Assembly (NCBI GenBank): GCA_005239585.1
Contig: SBBU01000352.1
Location: 1 to 16,074, forward strand
DNA: 16,074 nt
Direction of reading: 5' to 3'
Source: Planctomycetaceae bacterium
GTDB taxonomy: Bacteria > Planctomycetota > MHYJ01 > SBBU01
The position numbers and the translations under genes were made by a program. The notes below the pieces were generated by a model, which was not told the origin of the DNA, ran no database searches, and saw nothing but the letters and a program-made list of their open reading frames with translations. Positions 14,289 through 16,074 of the stretch are shown here, one piece after another. The first letter of the stretch is position 1; each line of letters opens with the position of its first letter.

Positions 14289-14294
14289 ATTATA
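14289..14294 (-). promoter_or_regulatory. Possible -10 box of the AAA_14/DUF4143 gene
   Basis: TATAAT on the minus strand lies 12 nt before the ATG at 14276, in a very AT-rich stretch. No good -35 is seen at 16-18 bp. If used, the leader would be about 6 nt. Confidence 0.3.
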
Positions 14295-14347
14295 TCATGA
14301 TAAAAATACAATAGTGTTTATACTGTCAGGATGTCAGTTTTCAAACT

Positions 14348-14379
14348 TGAGGCTGGTGGCATCCATCCGCCAAGCCTCA
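14348..14379 (-). terminator. Hairpin at the end of the molybdoenzyme gene
   Basis: TGAGGCT (14348-14354) pairs with AGCCTCA (14373-14379), then GGTGG with CCGCC after a one-base bulge, leaving a 7-nt loop. The stop codon TGA is within the stem. No long T run follows on the minus strand, so it may be an RNA-stabilising or weak terminator structure. Confidence 0.35.
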
Positions 14380-16074
14380 GATAATCTGGAATGCGGCCAA
14401 ATCTGGACGAAACGGGCGGCCGAGCCAGAGTGGTCTCCTTAGCTTGCCCGGTGGGACCTTGGTCAATTTTAGCCATTCTCTATAGACCTCTAATGATTTG
14501 GCGGTATCTGCCATAACATCCCCGTATTTATCTCCAGAGTGCGCCTTCTCTACCCTAACCTTTTGGTGCCAGCAGTGCATCCCACTTAATGGATCTGGAT
14601 GGGATGCAAATGTTAGATTTTGATGGACGCCGTTCTCTTGGCGCATGATGCGTTTCGAATCCGGGTCGGCACTTTCAAAACCCTGCACTGATTCTGTCTG
14701 CCGCAGAAACCACCTGCCCTCTTTCTTTTCTATCTTGACAAGCGAGGCGCTCCAGCGACTGCCGCTTGTCTCATGGATCCTCCATCGGCCGAAATGGTGC
14801 GAACAGCCAACGACTCCCGGCATGATTCCTTCCGTCATCCAAACGCGATTGACAAAATATCCCATCTCAGTCACAACCCGGACAAGATTGCCATCTTTCA
14901 ATGCGAGCCGCTTCATGTCTCTAGGGTGCATCCAGAGAGGATTGCTGTTCGACAATTCATAGAGCCACTTTGAATTACCGGATCTGGTATGAATCTGTGT
15001 TGGCAGACGAAACGTAGGAAGAAGCGTGAACTCATGCTTTGATGAATCAATGTTGCTGTGATGAACATGGCTCTTGATATATCCCGGAATGGAATTCTCT
15101 TTCCATCCCCACTCGACCAGTGTACGAGAGTAAAACTCAAGCTTCCTTGAAGGGGTAGGAAATCCAACCTTTGGTTGGCCATCGATCATCACGCCAACAG
15201 CTGAACCATTCTTCATTATTACGCAATTTTGATCTATAGCTGTACCCTCAGTCGAGACGTTTTTCTCATGAAGTTCATATTGATTTTTGACAACCTCATA
15301 TGCGCCAAATTTTCTCATATACTCAAATGGACCTAGCCCCGCTTTTTTTGCCTCCTCAGGGAGTCCCGGCACAGAATTCTCAAAGATCCAGCGATAGTAA
15401 TCCTCAACAGTCATCTTGTCTCCCTGCCGGTAGGGAGATTCAAAGTACTTGCGAATCCCTAATGAACCATCGGGATCAATCTTAAGCGAAAGCTCGATCC
15501 AGAACTCTGCCTCCTCCCACACCTCGCCCGGGTTCGCTTCAAAAGTCCTATTGAATTTTTCGCCCAGTTTCTCGCGAGCAACCTTCAAGACAGGCTGGCG
15601 AAAGCTTATCCACCTCCCGGAATGCGACTCGAAACTCATGCTGTCATGTCTTTCAGGTCCCAACCCCATGGGAAGGACAAAATCTGCAAACTGGGCAGTC
15701 TCGTTCCAGACCGGCGTAAGCGCACAATGTAGTTGGATCTGAGATTCATCAGAGAGCATCTCTATCCAGCTAAAGCCATCTGGATTTGTCCAAGCCGGGT
15801 TGTAAGCACGGGTGAAGTAGACAGAAAGTTTTCCCCTGCCCTCTTTAAGAAAATAGGGGAGGAGAAAACTCATCTCATAGTGACTGAATGGATATTCTTT
15901 CGGAAAAAGCAGTTCGCTCCAAACCTTTTGGCCGGGTGGTTTGTTGTATGAAACCGGGACGAATTTGTTCCAGCTGTTTGGAAGCACGCCGCCTTGGCAA
16001 ACTGCAGGATGTCGACGAAAACACCAGAAAAATGCTGCTTGGCAAAGTCTCACCTGCACAGCCCAGTATAGAAA
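14377..16074 (-). CDS. Molybdopterin oxidoreductase, formate-dehydrogenase type, C-terminal part (partial)
   Basis: The frame stays open to the window edge, so this is the C-terminal part, about 565 residues, of a DMSO-reductase-superfamily enzyme whose start lies outside; the GTG at 16059 is not a real start. Recognisable parts are VYFTRAYNPAWTNPDGFSW, ALTPVWNETAQFADFVLPMG with GPERHD (the usual cofactor-domain segment in which a substrate-site loop is followed by a conserved Asn-Glu-Thr), ANPGEVWEEAEFW, and the molydop_binding domain from FTLLPTFRLPTQIHTRSGNS through MHPRDMKRLALKDGNLVRV to GVVGCSHHFGRWR. The tail ends RRPLWLGRPFRPDLAAF. The metal site and any Fe-S cluster lie upstream. Formate dehydrogenase activity is the closest guess, in line with fdhD, but the substrate is not proven. 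The first 25 or so residues of the fragment are unusually Cys/Arg-rich. Confidence 0.85.
   Translation of the reverse strand, partial: FLYWAVQVRLCQAAFFWCFRRHPAVCQGGVLPNSWNKFVPVSYNKPPGQKVWSELLFPKEYPFSHYEMSFLLPYFLKEGRGKLSVYFTRAYNPAWTNPDGFSWIEMLSDESQIQLHCALTPVWNETAQFADFVLPMGLGPERHDSMSFESHSGRWISFRQPVLKVAREKLGEKFNRTFEANPGEVWEEAEFWIELSLKIDPDGSLGIRKYFESPYRQGDKMTVEDYYRWIFENSVPGLPEEAKKAGLGPFEYMRKFGAYEVVKNQYELHEKNVSTEGTAIDQNCVIMKNGSAVGVMIDGQPKVGFPTPSRKLEFYSRTLVEWGWKENSIPGYIKSHVHHSNIDSSKHEFTLLPTFRLPTQIHTRSGNSKWLYELSNSNPLWMHPRDMKRLALKDGNLVRVVTEMGYFVNRVWMTEGIMPGVVGCSHHFGRWRIHETSGSRWSASLVKIEKKEGRWFLRQTESVQGFESADPDSKRIMRQENGVHQNLTFASHPDPLSGMHCWHQKVRVEKAHSGDKYGDVMADTAKSLEVYREWLKLTKVPPGKLRRPLWLGRPFRPDLAAFQII

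Overview
The window looks like chromosomal DNA from a bacterium, probably an uncultivated or anaerobic one, with moderate GC content. The bacterial assignment rests on PanD, FdhD, a class II tRNA-Leu with encoded CCA, sigma70-like -35/-10 boxes and a YtfQRT/YjfF-type sugar importer. The lineage cannot be fixed from the sequence alone. Many starts lack a Shine-Dalgarno (SD) sequence, and at least one promoter places its start point directly on a start codon, so leaderless or near-leaderless translation seems common here.

Bases 1-2400: the tail of an unknown gene converges on a VOC-family metalloenzyme gene. That gene is divergent from an ArsR-type regulator of the COG2345/SufR-like kind with a Cys-rich C-terminus. 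Next, on the minus strand, come archease and aspartate 1-decarboxylase (panD). The gap between panD and archease is almost entirely filled by a roughly 265-bp element made of abutting nested inverted repeats that fold on paper into a junction with no spare bases.

Bases 2400-4840: a plus-strand operon with a recognisable promoter encodes a stand-alone LigD-type 3'-phosphoesterase-like protein, a secreted LolA/DUF4412-like protein, an acylphosphatase and a sugar-phosphate nucleotidyltransferase. A separate promoter then drives tRNA-Leu(CAG), whose CCA end lies only 7 nt before the fdhD start codon.

Bases 5800-13100: a furanose-sugar utilisation locus. A predicted exported GH127-type beta-L-arabinofuranosidase (plus strand) converges on a four-gene ABC importer (minus strand). 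The importer has the same gene order as the E. coli galactofuranose transporter ytfQ-ytfR-ytfT-yjfF. A perfect 32-bp palindrome with a LacI-family-like core lies upstream of the GH127 promoter. The likely logic is outside hydrolysis of arabinofuranosides, capture of the furanose sugar by the YtfQ-like lipoprotein, and ATP-driven import; no sugar catabolic genes are in the window.

Bases 13100-16074: an AAA_14/DUF4143 ATPase stands alone, followed by the C-terminal part of a large molybdopterin oxidoreductase of formate-dehydrogenase type that runs off the end. FdhD elsewhere in the window fits a formate-dehydrogenase-like enzyme, although the two genes are about 9 kb apart.
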